The notes under the pieces were generated by a model. It ran no database searches. It worked only from the letters and a program-made list of their open reading frames with translations, and was not told where the DNA came from. Position numbers and translations under genes: made by a program. Source: an uncultured Coriobacteriaceae bacterium (GTDB lineage Bacteria > Actinomycetota > Coriobacteriia > Coriobacteriales > Atopobiaceae). Taken from it: 15,788 bases of DNA. Location of the stretch: NCBI GenBank assembly GCA_902766805.1, contig CACXFF010000103.1, positions 1 through 15,788 of the forward strand, in the 5' to 3' direction. Below, piece after piece: positions 4,694 through 12,456 of the stretch. The first letter of the stretch is position 1. Each line of letters begins with the position of its first letter.

Positions 4694-6755
4694 CGCCAGC
4701 CACCAGCTCTCGCAGGTTCACCGTGAGCGGAATCCCCTCCTCGCGTCCGGGCACGGGTAGCTCCGCGACCACGACCTCTTCGGGGATGTCGCCCGTGTCG
4801 ATGTAGTGCAGGGCAAACGCGCGTGCCACGTCGATGGGCCCCGCCCCGGCGGGCAGCGAGAGCAACGTGGCGCGGATGTCGTCCTCGGCCACGCCCGCCT
4901 TGGCCGCGATCTGCGCCGTGTTGACGAGCACGGGCTTGCGCAGACGCAGGTCGGCAGGGGCGAATCCGCCCGCGTCGATCACGTCCCCGATGCGTCGGCG
5001 TATGGCGCGCGAGAACTCCAGGCCGGGCACCAGCTCCATCGCGCCGAAGGCGTTGTCCGCCGCCTCGCCCAAGCGCTGTGAGAGCGCGCCGTAGCCCTTG
5101 AGCAGCGTCGCCCACAGGCTCACCACCCCGTCCAACACGCCACCCAGCGACAGCTCCCCCTCGGGCCCCACCACGGCATCGAAGAAGGAGGAGAGCACGT
5201 CGTTGTCCTGCGTGGCCTCGTCGGGAGCCAGGGTCGCCCCGGAGATGGCGGCGCCGGCAGGCAGCTCGGCCGGCGCGGCGAACTCAGACGATCCCGCGGC
5301 GTTGCGCGCACCGCCCTCGCGCAGCACGATGCCGATGCAGCCGTACGCACCGGGAGGGCAGAGCCTGGGGCGCGGGCAGCCCAGCAGCTCGAGTGCCGCC
5401 TGGAAGTACTCGTTGGCCTTGCTCTGGGCGTCGCGCAGTTCCTCTTCGGCCTGGAGCTGCTCGTTGCGCGCCTCTTGGTACCCCTGGGAGGCCTCCACGA
5501 CCTGGGCCCACCAGTACTCGAAACCCGTCCCGACGTTGGTGGTGGCCGACGCCACCTGTCCCAGGTAGTACGACGACATGTGGCAGACCTCGCACTCGCC
5601 CACCAGCCCCGCCTCCTGCATCTGCAGCGATGCGGGCAGTGCTATGCCCGTGCACGCAGGACAGCTCGCGCTCGCGTGCAGCACGGTGCCGGCAGGCCCT
5701 ATCGAAGTCGGCCAGAGCGGATCGGTGTAGAGCGTGGTGGCACGCATCTCTTCGGGATTGCGCGGCAGGCTCGGCAGCTCGCAGGCCAGCACCTGCCCGT
5801 CGAGCTGCTCCTCGTAGCTGCCCATGCTCGTCGCGCGCAGCGCAAAGGCGTAGAACGCCCTCCTGCAGGCCGCGGCACGCGTCTGCTCCACGTCATCCCC
5901 TCCGCCCAGGCCCTCGGCGGCCAGGCGCGCCGCGTAATAGGTCCGCGCACGGTTGAGCGGCACGCCGAAGTTCCACAGGTCAGGGCTGTCGTACAGCGGA
6001 TTGAGCAGCGGCGAGAGGTCGGCAAGCTGGGCTGCGCGCTCGTACAGGCAGTGGGGTTCGGCCGCGCAGTCAGCCTGCCAGCCGGCCTCCTGCAGCTTGT
6101 CGGCAACCCGCTTGGCCTCCTCCGCTTTGGCGGCGGCCTCGCGCAGCTCGTCGGCGGTTGACGCCAGGTCATCGCCGTTCAGGCCGTCGTCGAGCGCGCC
6201 GAGGTCCGACTGCGACTCGGTCGGGTACGGCACGGCACAGCCCGCATAGTGCAGCGTCTCGCCTGCGTTGGCCGAGACGACCGCGGCAGAATTGAACACC
6301 ACCAGGCCCGGCAGCAGCTCTTCCAGGCGACGCAGCCCCTCCATGCAGCGGCGGGCAAACTCCGCGCGGCGCTGCAGCAGGTCCTGAGCCCAAGACACCA
6401 TCTGCATGCCCGCTTCGGCAATCGGCGGAATGATGGTGAGCACCAGCCCCACCGCCATCACGATCACTCCCAACAGGCCGAGCGAGAGCACGCAGGCGTC
6501 CAGCACCTGGGCGATCGTCGTGTAGGCTGCGACCATGTCCTCCCCGGCAAGCGCCGCGGCATCGGCCACCGCCTGCACGTCGCCCGCCCGCGACGCCGTC
6601 CATCCCGCGCCCACCACCGCGAACGTGAGCGCCAGGCTCACGAGCAGCGCCGTCGCCATGCCCACGGTCGTGAAGCCGAGCTCGTCACGAAAGAGCCCCA
6701 CGCCAAACGCCGTCCCGCTCATGACGTCAGTCCCACATCTTGACCCAGTCGTCAT
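4683..6755 (-). CDS. tadG: Large TadG-like Tad pilus assembly protein
   Basis: The protein has 690 residues. The start at ATG 6755 is supported by GGAGGG (6761-6766) despite a 29-base overlap with the upstream gene; ATG 6722 has no good site. A TadG N-terminal pattern is present: a membrane helix at about 28-51, then DVQAVADAAALAG (59-71), the family (A)ADAAALA signature. A second hydrophobic segment covers 86-112. The rest is probably extracytoplasmic, with Glu/Ala-rich possible coiled coils (about 195-225 and 425-455) and many cysteines, including CPAC (365-368) and CEVCH (388-392). TadG-type proteins are membrane-anchored accessory factors of Flp pili, thought to help anchor the pilus. Most of the C-terminal 570 residues match no family I recognise. 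This is much longer than the short TadE/TadF pseudopilins around it. Confidence 0.75.
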   Translation of the reverse strand: MTTGSRCGTDVMSGTAFGVGLFRDELGFTTVGMATALLVSLALTFAVVGAGWTASRAGDVQAVADAAALAGEDMVAAYTTIAQVLDACVLSLGLLGVIVMAVGLVLTIIPPIAEAGMQMVSWAQDLLQRRAEFARRCMEGLRRLEELLPGLVVFNSAAVVSANAGETLHYAGCAVPYPTESQSDLGALDDGLNGDDLASTADELREAAAKAEEAKRVADKLQEAGWQADCAAEPHCLYERAAQLADLSPLLNPLYDSPDLWNFGVPLNRARTYYAARLAAEGLGGGDDVEQTRAAACRRAFYAFALRATSMGSYEEQLDGQVLACELPSLPRNPEEMRATTLYTDPLWPTSIGPAGTVLHASASCPACTGIALPASLQMQEAGLVGECEVCHMSSYYLGQVASATTNVGTGFEYWWAQVVEASQGYQEARNEQLQAEEELRDAQSKANEYFQAALELLGCPRPRLCPPGAYGCIGIVLREGGARNAAGSSEFAAPAELPAGAAISGATLAPDEATQDNDVLSSFFDAVVGPEGELSLGGVLDGVVSLWATLLKGYGALSQRLGEAADNAFGAMELVPGLEFSRAIRRRIGDVIDAGGFAPADLRLRKPVLVNTAQIAAKAGVAEDDIRATLLSLPAGAGPIDVARAFALHYIDTGDIPEEVVVAELPVPGREEGIPLTVNLRELVAGDAA

Positions 6756-7203
6756 AGCTTCCCTCCAGCCAATCCGGGCGCACGTGGGCCTCCACGTGCA
6801 CTTCCAACCGCAGCGATCCGCCCTCCGCAGGCGCCAAGACCCGCGTGATGCCTCCCAAGAGGGGCAGCGGCCGCACCCTGCCCGTCACGCGCACCGAGGC
6901 GTCCGCCTGCCCCTCGCCTCCTTCCAGCTCCACCTCCCAGCCCTGTGCCCCTCCCTCGTGGAAGATCTCGAGGTCGGGCACGGCGCGCAGCCGTCGCAGG
7001 ACAAAGGCGCGCACCGCGTCTTCCGTCACGGCATCCCCCGTGGCGGTGGCCAGCACGCGCGTGGCCTCAGCCGCCGCGCTCTGCATGACCGTGCGCGTGT
7101 AGAGCAAGCAGGCAGGCTGCATCAGGAAGGCACACGTCGCGAGCAGGACGGGCAGCAGCAAGGCGGCCTCCACACTCGCCTGCCCGTCCCTGGCGCGCAA
7201 CAC
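6727..7203 (-). CDS. tadE: TadE-like minor pseudopilin (first copy)
   Basis: This protein is about 158 residues if it starts at GTG 7203. The open frame extends much further upstream but only as antisense-like, Arg-rich sequence overlapping other genes. The reliable core is RARDG followed by QASVEAALLLPVLLATCAFL: a class III prepilin-like signal with cleavage after Gly, Glu at mature +5 and one hydrophobic helix. A TadE-like tail follows (MQSAAAEATRVLATA) with a beta-rich C-terminal half. No ATG and no clear ribosome site lie between the previous stop (7238) and the signal; TTG 7200 is the alternative start. Its role is a minor pilin or pseudopilin of the Tad machine, processed by TadV and inserted in the membrane. 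Confidence 0.75.
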   Translation of the reverse strand: MLRARDGQASVEAALLLPVLLATCAFLMQPACLLYTRTVMQSAAAEATRVLATATGDAVTEDAVRAFVLRRLRAVPDLEIFHEGGAQGWEVELEGGEGQADASVRVTGRVRPLPLLGGITRVLAPAEGGSLRLEVHVEAHVRPDWLEGSYDDWVKMWD

Positions 7204-7237
7204 GTCTAGCAGGGAACGACGTCCCGCAGCCGCCTGC

Positions 7238-7504
7238 TCAGTACAGCGCGAGGTCCTGCGCGAAGGGCAGCGGATCCTCCAGCGAGTGCGAGGAGGCATG
7301 CTCTCCGATCCGCGCGAACCTGCCGTCCCGCACGGCGTGCCACAGGGCGACGCCCGCGATGAGCAGGGCCACAAAAGCCAACAGCACCAGGGCGTACTCC
7401 AGCGTCGCCTGGCCGGCACAGCCCCTATCCCGGCGCCATTCCTCCTTCCAACCCTTCCCATGCCTCGCCCTCCATCCGCACCACGCGCACTTCGCTCGTT
7501 CCAT
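7238..7504 (-). CDS. Second Flp-type pilin-like protein
   Basis: The protein has 88 residues and starts at ATG 7504, with GAGGGG (7513-7518) 8 bases upstream. A long basic, Trp-rich leader of 31 residues ends in GCAG, followed by QATLEYALVLLAFVALLIAG. That is the Flp prepilin signal, with Glu-Tyr at mature positions 5-6 and a single hydrophobic helix. The mature tail (about 57 residues) is acidic and ends QDLALY. Flp pilins form the pilus fibre; this one shares the signal with the flp gene at 7928-8131 but not the tail, so it may be a minor subunit or a variant pilin. The first 80 bases overlap the end of the preceding gene, an unusually long overlap. Confidence 0.75.
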   Translation of the reverse strand: MERAKCAWCGWRARHGKGWKEEWRRDRGCAGQATLEYALVLLAFVALLIAGVALWHAVRDGRFARIGEHASSHSLEDPLPFAQDLALY

Positions 7505-7901
7505 CGTCCACGCCCCTCACCACACACAGGTCCGTCCACGTGCTGCCCTGCACGGTGCAGCTCCACACGTTGCCCAGCAGGTCCAGCCAGCCCGCTTGGA
7601 CCAGGGCGCATCCCCCCTGGTCTCGGTAGTCCTCCAGCAGCTGTGCCGCGCTCTCCTCCACAGGCAGCTCGCTGCGCAGCGAGGAGACATGAATGCCACG
7701 CTCGTCGTGCGCGCCGGACGCAGCGTCTCCCTCGTCCGTAGGCGGCTGCGGCGCCCGTGCTCCCGAGCCAGCCGCTTCGGGGACGTCGGAGGCGGGACCG
7801 CCCGCAGGCTGTCCCGCCAGCGTCCCCTCGCGCACGGGCACCGGCTGCGCCGCGGGCGGGCCGGAGCACAGGCTCGCCGCCAGCCACACCGCCGCCACCA
7901 A
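7425..7901 (-). CDS. Small membrane-anchored or secreted Tad-operon protein, start uncertain
   Basis: The reading frame is clear from its C-terminal 150 or so residues and its place between the two flp-like genes, but no ATG exists after the flp stop. TTG 7901 (158 residues) or GTG 7898 is the best available start; an upstream CTG in the end of flp would include the full hydrophobic stretch (ALCASCVLVAAVWLAASLC). The layout is an N-terminal hydrophobic anchor, a Pro/Ala/Gly-rich linker, then a compact domain (ESAAQLLEDY, LLGNVWSCTV, TWTDLCVVRGV) with cysteines that could form a disulfide. I recognise no family. Its position suggests an accessory pilus component acting outside the membrane. 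Confidence 0.6.
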   Translation of the reverse strand: MVAAVWLAASLCSGPPAAQPVPVREGTLAGQPAGGPASDVPEAAGSGARAPQPPTDEGDAASGAHDERGIHVSSLRSELPVEESAAQLLEDYRDQGGCALVQAGWLDLLGNVWSCTVQGSTWTDLCVVRGVDDGTSEVRVVRMEGEAWEGLEGGMAPG

Positions 7902-7927
7902 TACGCAGCTCGCGCAGAGCGCGATGC

Positions 7928-8131
7928 CTACAGCTGGTTGATGCCGTCGCTGATCGCGGTCCAGAGCTCCTGCACCTTGTCGCGGAACGCCAGGATCGCC
8001 ACGATGGCGATCACCACCAGCACGCCCACGAGGATGGCGTACTCCGTCGTGCCCTGACCACGCTCGTCGCGCGCCAGCTCCCTTGCCTCGTGCCATGCCC
8101 ACAGAGCCCATCCGTTCCACCGTTCCCACAT
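7928..8131 (-). CDS. flp: Flp-type major pilin
   Basis: The protein has 67 residues from ATG 8131; AAAGGAGA (8137-8144) lies 5 bases upstream, better placed than the in-frame GTG 8134. The leader is 25 residues, Trp- and charge-rich, ending DERG. The mature protein begins QGTTEYAILVGVLVVIAIVA: the Flp motif with Glu-Tyr at positions 5-6, one hydrophobic helix, then a short amphipathic tail ending DGINQL. This is the typical size and layout of Flp pilins, the fibre subunit polymerised by TadA/B/C after TadV cleavage. It is preceded by a 54-base gap carrying a hairpin, the largest break between the tadA-side and pilin-side genes. Confidence 0.93.
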   Translation of the reverse strand: MWERWNGWALWAWHEARELARDERGQGTTEYAILVGVLVVIAIVAILAFRDKVQELWTAISDGINQL

Positions 8132-8146
8132 CACGCTCTCCTTTCT

Positions 8147-8166
8147 GGCCCTGCGCCCACAGGGCC
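8147..8166 (-). promoter_or_regulatory. Hairpin directly upstream of the flp ribosome site
   Basis: GGCCCTG (8147-8153) and CAGGGCC (8160-8166) are a perfect 7-bp inverted repeat with a 6-base loop, lying between tadC and flp just 2 bases before the flp Shine-Dalgarno. There is no U-run after it. This fits a 5' stabilising or processing hairpin that could raise pilin mRNA above the rest of the operon (inference). Confidence 0.5.
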
Positions 8167-8185
8167 CGCTCGTGGGGCGTCGCCC

Positions 8186-8851
8186 CTATCCGACCGCCGC
8201 CACCAAGGGACCGACGATGGCCAGCAGCATCGCTGGCACCACCAGCGACCCCAAGGGGATCAGCATCTTGACCGGCGCGCGCTCGATGCGCTCCTCCACC
8301 AGCGCGCGCTGTTCCTCGCGTGCCAGGTGCGCTTGGCGGTCCAAGGTGGCCGCCAACGGCGTGCCCAGCTCAAGGGCCTCGGTCACGCTCGCAGCGAAGC
8401 GCGTCAGCGCCGGCTCGCCCAAGCGCGCGCCCACCTCTTCGAGGGCCGCGCCGCGCGTGGTCAGGCCCATCTGCCAGCTCAGCTGCGCCGATGCCAGCTC
8501 GCGGGCCAAGCGGCCGTCGCCCTGTGCGCAGTACTCCGACAGCGCGGCGTCGAACGACAGCCCCGCCGCGAGGCCCAGCGCCACGATGTCCAACATCTCG
8601 GGCAGTTCGGCCGCGCACTCGGCGGCATGGGTGGACCCCAGGCGCCGCAGCGGCGCGAACACACGGGCCAACGCACGTGCCAGTCCCGACGTCGCGTGTC
8701 GCAGCGGCGCCGCGAAGCGCAGGGCGTACGCGCTCAGGCGAGACCAGCCATCTTCCCGATCGGCAGGGGCTCGCAGGGCCCCTCCGCCCAGCGCGATCCA
8801 GCAGCTCACGAACAGGCTCGCCACGCCTGCAGCCAACAGGCCGGCACCCAT
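8186..8851 (-). CDS. tadC: TadC, inner-membrane platform protein
   Basis: The protein has 221 residues from ATG 8851, which overlaps the tadB stop as TGATG; a GA plus G-run ribosome site precedes it. The T2SSF (GspF-like) domain is recognisable by ELPEMLDIVALGLAAGLSFD (82-101) and by the C-terminal pattern EERIERAPVKMLIPLGSLV leading into a final hydrophobic segment (about 193-221). An N-terminal hydrophobic segment is at 3-22. TadC pairs with TadB to form the membrane platform on which TadA drives pilin polymerisation. The frame is open well upstream but overlaps tadB, so the short form is preferred. It is somewhat shorter than many TadC proteins. Confidence 0.9.
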   Translation of the reverse strand: MGAGLLAAGVASLFVSCWIALGGGALRAPADREDGWSRLSAYALRFAAPLRHATSGLARALARVFAPLRRLGSTHAAECAAELPEMLDIVALGLAAGLSFDAALSEYCAQGDGRLARELASAQLSWQMGLTTRGAALEEVGARLGEPALTRFAASVTEALELGTPLAATLDRQAHLAREEQRALVEERIERAPVKMLIPLGSLVVPAMLLAIVGPLVAAVG

Positions 8852-9801
8852 CACAGCACCCCCCTCATCAGGCGATGGATCATGAGCAGTGCCGCCACGT
8901 CGAGCGCAGCTGCCACCAGTAGCGCCGCCATGCCCCCGACCGTGCCCACCCCATGCTGGAAGTCGGGCGAGATGAGCAGCAGGACGGCCACCAGCACGCA
9001 GGGAAGGCCGCACACGATGCGCGCCGAGAGCCGTACCTGCGCGGTCTTCACGCGCAGCATCTGCTCGAACTCCCCCTGACGCTCCACGAGCTCGGCGGCG
9101 TCCTCGAGCAGGTCGCCCAAAGGGCTGCCCGTGCGACGCGCTATGCGCAACGAACTCACCAGCATGCGCATGCCAGGCGCGTCCAGCTCTGCCGAGAGCA
9201 GCGCAAGCGTCTCTTCCACCGGGGTCCCGCAGCGCAGGCGCATGGAGGCACGTGCCAGCGGCTCGGCAGCCGGACCCCTCTCATGCTGGGCCGCGTAGGC
9301 GATGGCCTGGGGCAACGACTGGCCCGCCATGAGCGAGCTCGCCATGGAGCGCAGCAGGCCCGGCATCTCCTGGGCCAGCTGTGCCACACGCTCGCGCCGC
9401 AACTGACCGGACTTCCACACCATCCAGGCGAAGCCCCCCGCGATGGCCACCACGCCACCCGCGACAGAGGCCGCCCACCACGTGGCGAACAGCGCCAGCA
9501 CGAGATCGGCCAGCACGCACGTCACGAGAGCTTCCGAAGGCCGAACGGGCAGGTGGACGCGACGCGACAGGCGTGCCGCCACCCATGCGGCAACGAGGCC
9601 CACCGCCTCGACCCGTAGCGCCCGGGCGACGGTGGCACGCGAGGCCAGCCCGCGCACCCACCCGGCCGCGCGCTGCACCAGCGGCGCGACGACGTCCTTG
9701 CTTGACAGGCCAGCAGCCTGCCCCTGCGCGCTCGGCAAAGCGAGCCACACCAGCGCGCCGGCGCTGACGGCACCCGTCATGAGCAGCACTGTGCTCGCCA
9801 T
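8851..9801 (-). CDS. tadB: TadB, inner-membrane platform protein
   Basis: The protein has 316 residues from ATG 9801, chosen for GGAGGTG (9807-9813) upstream; it overlaps tadA by 25 bases. ATG 9780 overlaps the tadA stop as ATGA but has no ribosome site. Hydrophobic segments lie near 5-22 and 90-128 and as a pair in the last 50 residues. The T2SSF domain lies between, marked by QEMPGLLRSMASSLMAGQSL (144-163) and by RTGSPLGDLLEDAAELV. TadB is the GspF-like partner of TadC in the Flp pilus platform and contacts the TadA ATPase. Confidence 0.92.
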   Translation of the reverse strand: MASTVLLMTGAVSAGALVWLALPSAQGQAAGLSSKDVVAPLVQRAAGWVRGLASRATVARALRVEAVGLVAAWVAARLSRRVHLPVRPSEALVTCVLADLVLALFATWWAASVAGGVVAIAGGFAWMVWKSGQLRRERVAQLAQEMPGLLRSMASSLMAGQSLPQAIAYAAQHERGPAAEPLARASMRLRCGTPVEETLALLSAELDAPGMRMLVSSLRIARRTGSPLGDLLEDAAELVERQGEFEQMLRVKTAQVRLSARIVCGLPCVLVAVLLLISPDFQHGVGTVGGMAALLVAAALDVAALLMIHRLMRGVL

Positions 9802-11111
9802 GTCCTCACCTCCTCGGGCGAACAGGCTCCTGCGGCCAGGGCCTGCTGCACCCACGCGGGTTCTTGCACCAGCTGCCAGCTGCGCTCCTGCGCATCAAAG
9901 GCAACCAGGGGTTCCAGTTCCACACCGCCGTCTTCGCCGCGATGCACGGCAGAAAGGTCGGCGATCACGCGCGAGCCGTCCGCCATGCGCCGCGCCATCA
10001 CGATCACGTCGATGGCCGTGGCCACCTGCTCCTCGATCACGGCCGTGGGCAGGTCCATACCAAAGCGCGCCATGAGCACCAGGCGCAGCACCGCTTCGTC
10101 GGCAGAGCCGGCGTGCAGCGTCGTGAGCGAACCGTCATGGCCCGTGTTCATGGCCTGCAGCATGTCCACGCACTCTTCGCCTCGCACCTCGCCCACCACG
10201 ATGCGGTCCGGACGCATGCGCAGGGAGTTGATCACCAGGTCACGGATGGTCACGCGTCCCTGGCCCTCGATGGAGGCCTCGCGCGCTTCCAGACGCACCA
10301 CATGGGGGTGGCTGGTGAACTTGAGCTCGGCCGAGTCCTCGATCGTCACGATGCGCTCGCCGGGGTCTATCTCGCATGACAGGGCGTTGAGCAGGGTGGT
10401 CTTGCCCGAGCCGGTGCCGCCCGCCACCGCCACATCGGCACGCATGCGCACCGCCCAGCGCAGCAGCTCCGCATACCAGGCAGGCAGCGCCTGCAGCTCC
10501 ACCAAGCGCGCGAGCGACGTGATGCGATCCGAGAACTTGCGGATGGTCACGTAAGGACCGTCGATGCCCACGCCCGCCAGCACGGCGTTCACGCGATAGC
10601 CGTTGGCCAGGCGCGCGTTGACGATGGGGCTCGACTCGTCCAGGCGTCTGCCCAACGGCGCCAGAATGCGGTCGACCACCATCATGATCTGGTCGGGCGA
10701 GTCGAAGACCCGCTGCGCGGGATGCAACGCGCCGCCACACTCGTAGAAGAGCGATTGCACGCCATTGACCATGACTTCGGTCACGGTCGCGTCGTCGAGC
10801 AGCGGTTGGAGCGGACCGAGACCCAGGATGCCGTCGAGCACCTCGCGCGTGAGCCGTCCGTGGTCTTGCGCGGGCACGTCGCCGTAGGCACGGGTGTTGA
10901 GCAGCGACTCCAGGGCGACCGAAAGCTCGCGACGGGCACCCGTCTCGTCCTGGGACCCGGCGAGCGCCGACACCACCGAGAGGCCGAGCCGTTCGATGAG
11001 GTCAGAGCGCAGGCGGTCGAGCACCGCACGCTCATGCTCGCGGGTCGCGCGGGCCGTGTCCTGCTCCAGGCGCGTGGATTCCTGCGCCCGCACGCGTTCC
11101 AGCATCGACAT
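9777..11111 (-). CDS. tadA: TadA/CpaF secretion ATPase
   Basis: The protein has 444 residues from ATG 11111, directly after the tadZ stop (TAGATG), with GGAGG inside the end of tadZ. It is a GspE/VirB11-type ATPase of the CpaF family. An N-terminal helical region with the typical GxGPLQPLLDD at 98-107 precedes the catalytic part: Walker A GGTGSGKTT (231-239), Asp box VTIEDSAEL (255-263), Walker B RIVVGEVRGEE (303-313) and His box NTGHDGSLTTLHA (322-334). It hydrolyses ATP in the cytoplasm as a hexamer to drive assembly of the Flp pilus through TadB/TadC. All motifs are intact and the length is normal. Confidence 0.97.
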   Translation of the reverse strand: MSMLERVRAQESTRLEQDTARATREHERAVLDRLRSDLIERLGLSVVSALAGSQDETGARRELSVALESLLNTRAYGDVPAQDHGRLTREVLDGILGLGPLQPLLDDATVTEVMVNGVQSLFYECGGALHPAQRVFDSPDQIMMVVDRILAPLGRRLDESSPIVNARLANGYRVNAVLAGVGIDGPYVTIRKFSDRITSLARLVELQALPAWYAELLRWAVRMRADVAVAGGTGSGKTTLLNALSCEIDPGERIVTIEDSAELKFTSHPHVVRLEAREASIEGQGRVTIRDLVINSLRMRPDRIVVGEVRGEECVDMLQAMNTGHDGSLTTLHAGSADEAVLRLVLMARFGMDLPTAVIEEQVATAIDVIVMARRMADGSRVIADLSAVHRGEDGGVELEPLVAFDAQERSWQLVQEPAWVQQALAAGACSPEEVRTWRAQCCS

Positions 11112-12380
11112 CTACGCCACCTCCCGCGAAAACGGCCACAGACGCTTCTTGCGTTCGCTCCATGCCAGCGCCTCACTGGCCGCCGCATCATCCGGCAGCA
11201 CGCCCAGCTCCTCGAGGGTCTTGGCCAAAAAGGCGCCAGCCGAGCCCGAGAAGCTTCCGCGTCCCGCCATGAGCTCCGTCGCGTGTCCGGCCCCCAGCAG
11301 CTCGGGAACGTCGTCTTCGAACAGCACGCGATGGCTGCGCGCCGTTTCCAAGCCCACGTGGGCCTGGAGCAGGAAGTCATCGTCGTCGCCAGAGCGCACG
11401 CAGCGGTTGGCCACGCGCACCACGCGCGTGCGCGCCACGCCCAGACGCACCGAGAGGGCGGCGGCCTTGGCCAGCGAAGCGACGCCGCCCGCCAGGTCAT
11501 CGGAAACGAGCACCAGGCGATCGGCCACCTGCACCGCCAGCGCGCACGCGTCGGTCCAGGCAGGGGAGGTGTCCACGAGCAGCAGGTCGCAGCTGCTTGC
11601 TATGCCTCGGATGAGCTCTCCCGCCAGCGGCTCCACCAGCTCGGCGTGCTCGGGCAGCTCGCAGGAGCCCCACACGGTCACACCCGGAGCGACGGACTTG
11701 CCCAAGCGTGCGAGCGTGCCTGCGTCCAACGCTTGCGCGGGCATGCCGAGCAGCCCCAGCTCTGAGAGGTCCGCCGGCCCTTCGGCCCCAAAGCAGCTGA
11801 ACAGGTCGCCAAAGGCGAGGTCTAGGTCCAGACAGCCCACCCTCATGCCCCACGAGGACGCCAGGCAGGCGCAGCCCGCCACCAGCGCGGTCTTGCCCAC
11901 ACCGCCACGTCCCGACGCGAAGCACAGGACCGGCGCAAGCTTGGGCGCCGGACCGGCCGCGACAGAAGCGGGCGGAGATGGGACAGCCGCCTGCCAGTCG
12001 GCCTGCGGCACCGCGGGGAGGGCCATGGCCTGGCCCGCGCGGGCACCGCCTCGTCCGAGCTCGGACGCGTCGCGCACGATACGCGAAATCCCCGCCCTGC
12101 GCGCACGGCTGATCAGAGAGCCCGAGGCATCCGCGCTGCACAGCACCACCTCGTGGGCACAGCCGTCCGCCGCGAACGCCGCTGCCAGGTTGATGGGGCG
12201 CACGCCATCGCAGGGACCGGCCACGAGCACCGAGCTGCCCCGCGCGGGGCCCCGCAGCGCCACGCGGAGATCCTGGGCGCTCGAGCACACGCTGAGCTGC
12301 GCCTGGGGAAGCGCCTCATGCAGGCGGCGTGCCGCCTCTTGCGTCTGGGCGTCGTCGCCGCATACCATCCACCTGTCCAT
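11112..12380 (-). CDS. tadZ: TadZ/CpaE, ParA-like pilus localisation protein
   Basis: The protein has 422 residues from ATG 12380, with GAGGAG just upstream; the longer open frame to 12443 lacks support. The N-terminal 110 or so residues look like the atypical receiver domain of CpaE/TadZ. After a linker comes a ParA/MinD-type ATPase with deviant Walker A SGRGGVGKT (156-164), CLDLDLAFGD (183-192) and LLLVDTSPAW. The usual first Lys of the deviant Walker motif is Arg here, as seen in some CpaE proteins, so ATPase activity may be weak. TadZ places the pilus machine at its site, often the pole, and recruits other Tad proteins. It ends in a basic stretch, SERKKRLWPF. Confidence 0.92.
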   Translation of the reverse strand: MDRWMVCGDDAQTQEAARRLHEALPQAQLSVCSSAQDLRVALRGPARGSSVLVAGPCDGVRPINLAAAFAADGCAHEVVLCSADASGSLISRARRAGISRIVRDASELGRGGARAGQAMALPAVPQADWQAAVPSPPASVAAGPAPKLAPVLCFASGRGGVGKTALVAGCACLASSWGMRVGCLDLDLAFGDLFSCFGAEGPADLSELGLLGMPAQALDAGTLARLGKSVAPGVTVWGSCELPEHAELVEPLAGELIRGIASSCDLLLVDTSPAWTDACALAVQVADRLVLVSDDLAGGVASLAKAAALSVRLGVARTRVVRVANRCVRSGDDDDFLLQAHVGLETARSHRVLFEDDVPELLGAGHATELMAGRGSFSGSAGAFLAKTLEELGVLPDDAAASEALAWSERKKRLWPFSREVA

Positions 12381-12456
12381 GCTCTCCTCGTCCTTTCGTT
12401 CGTGCCATGCGGGCGCATCCCGCCGCAGGGCGCGCCTCGCCAATCCACAGGGGTGC

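Noticed and set aside
6727..7887. Full 386-codon frame ending in the TadE-like gene
   Set aside because: The first 228 or so codons overlap two other supported genes and give Arg/Gly/Ala-rich shadow sequence; only the part from about 7203 carries the prepilin signal and domain.
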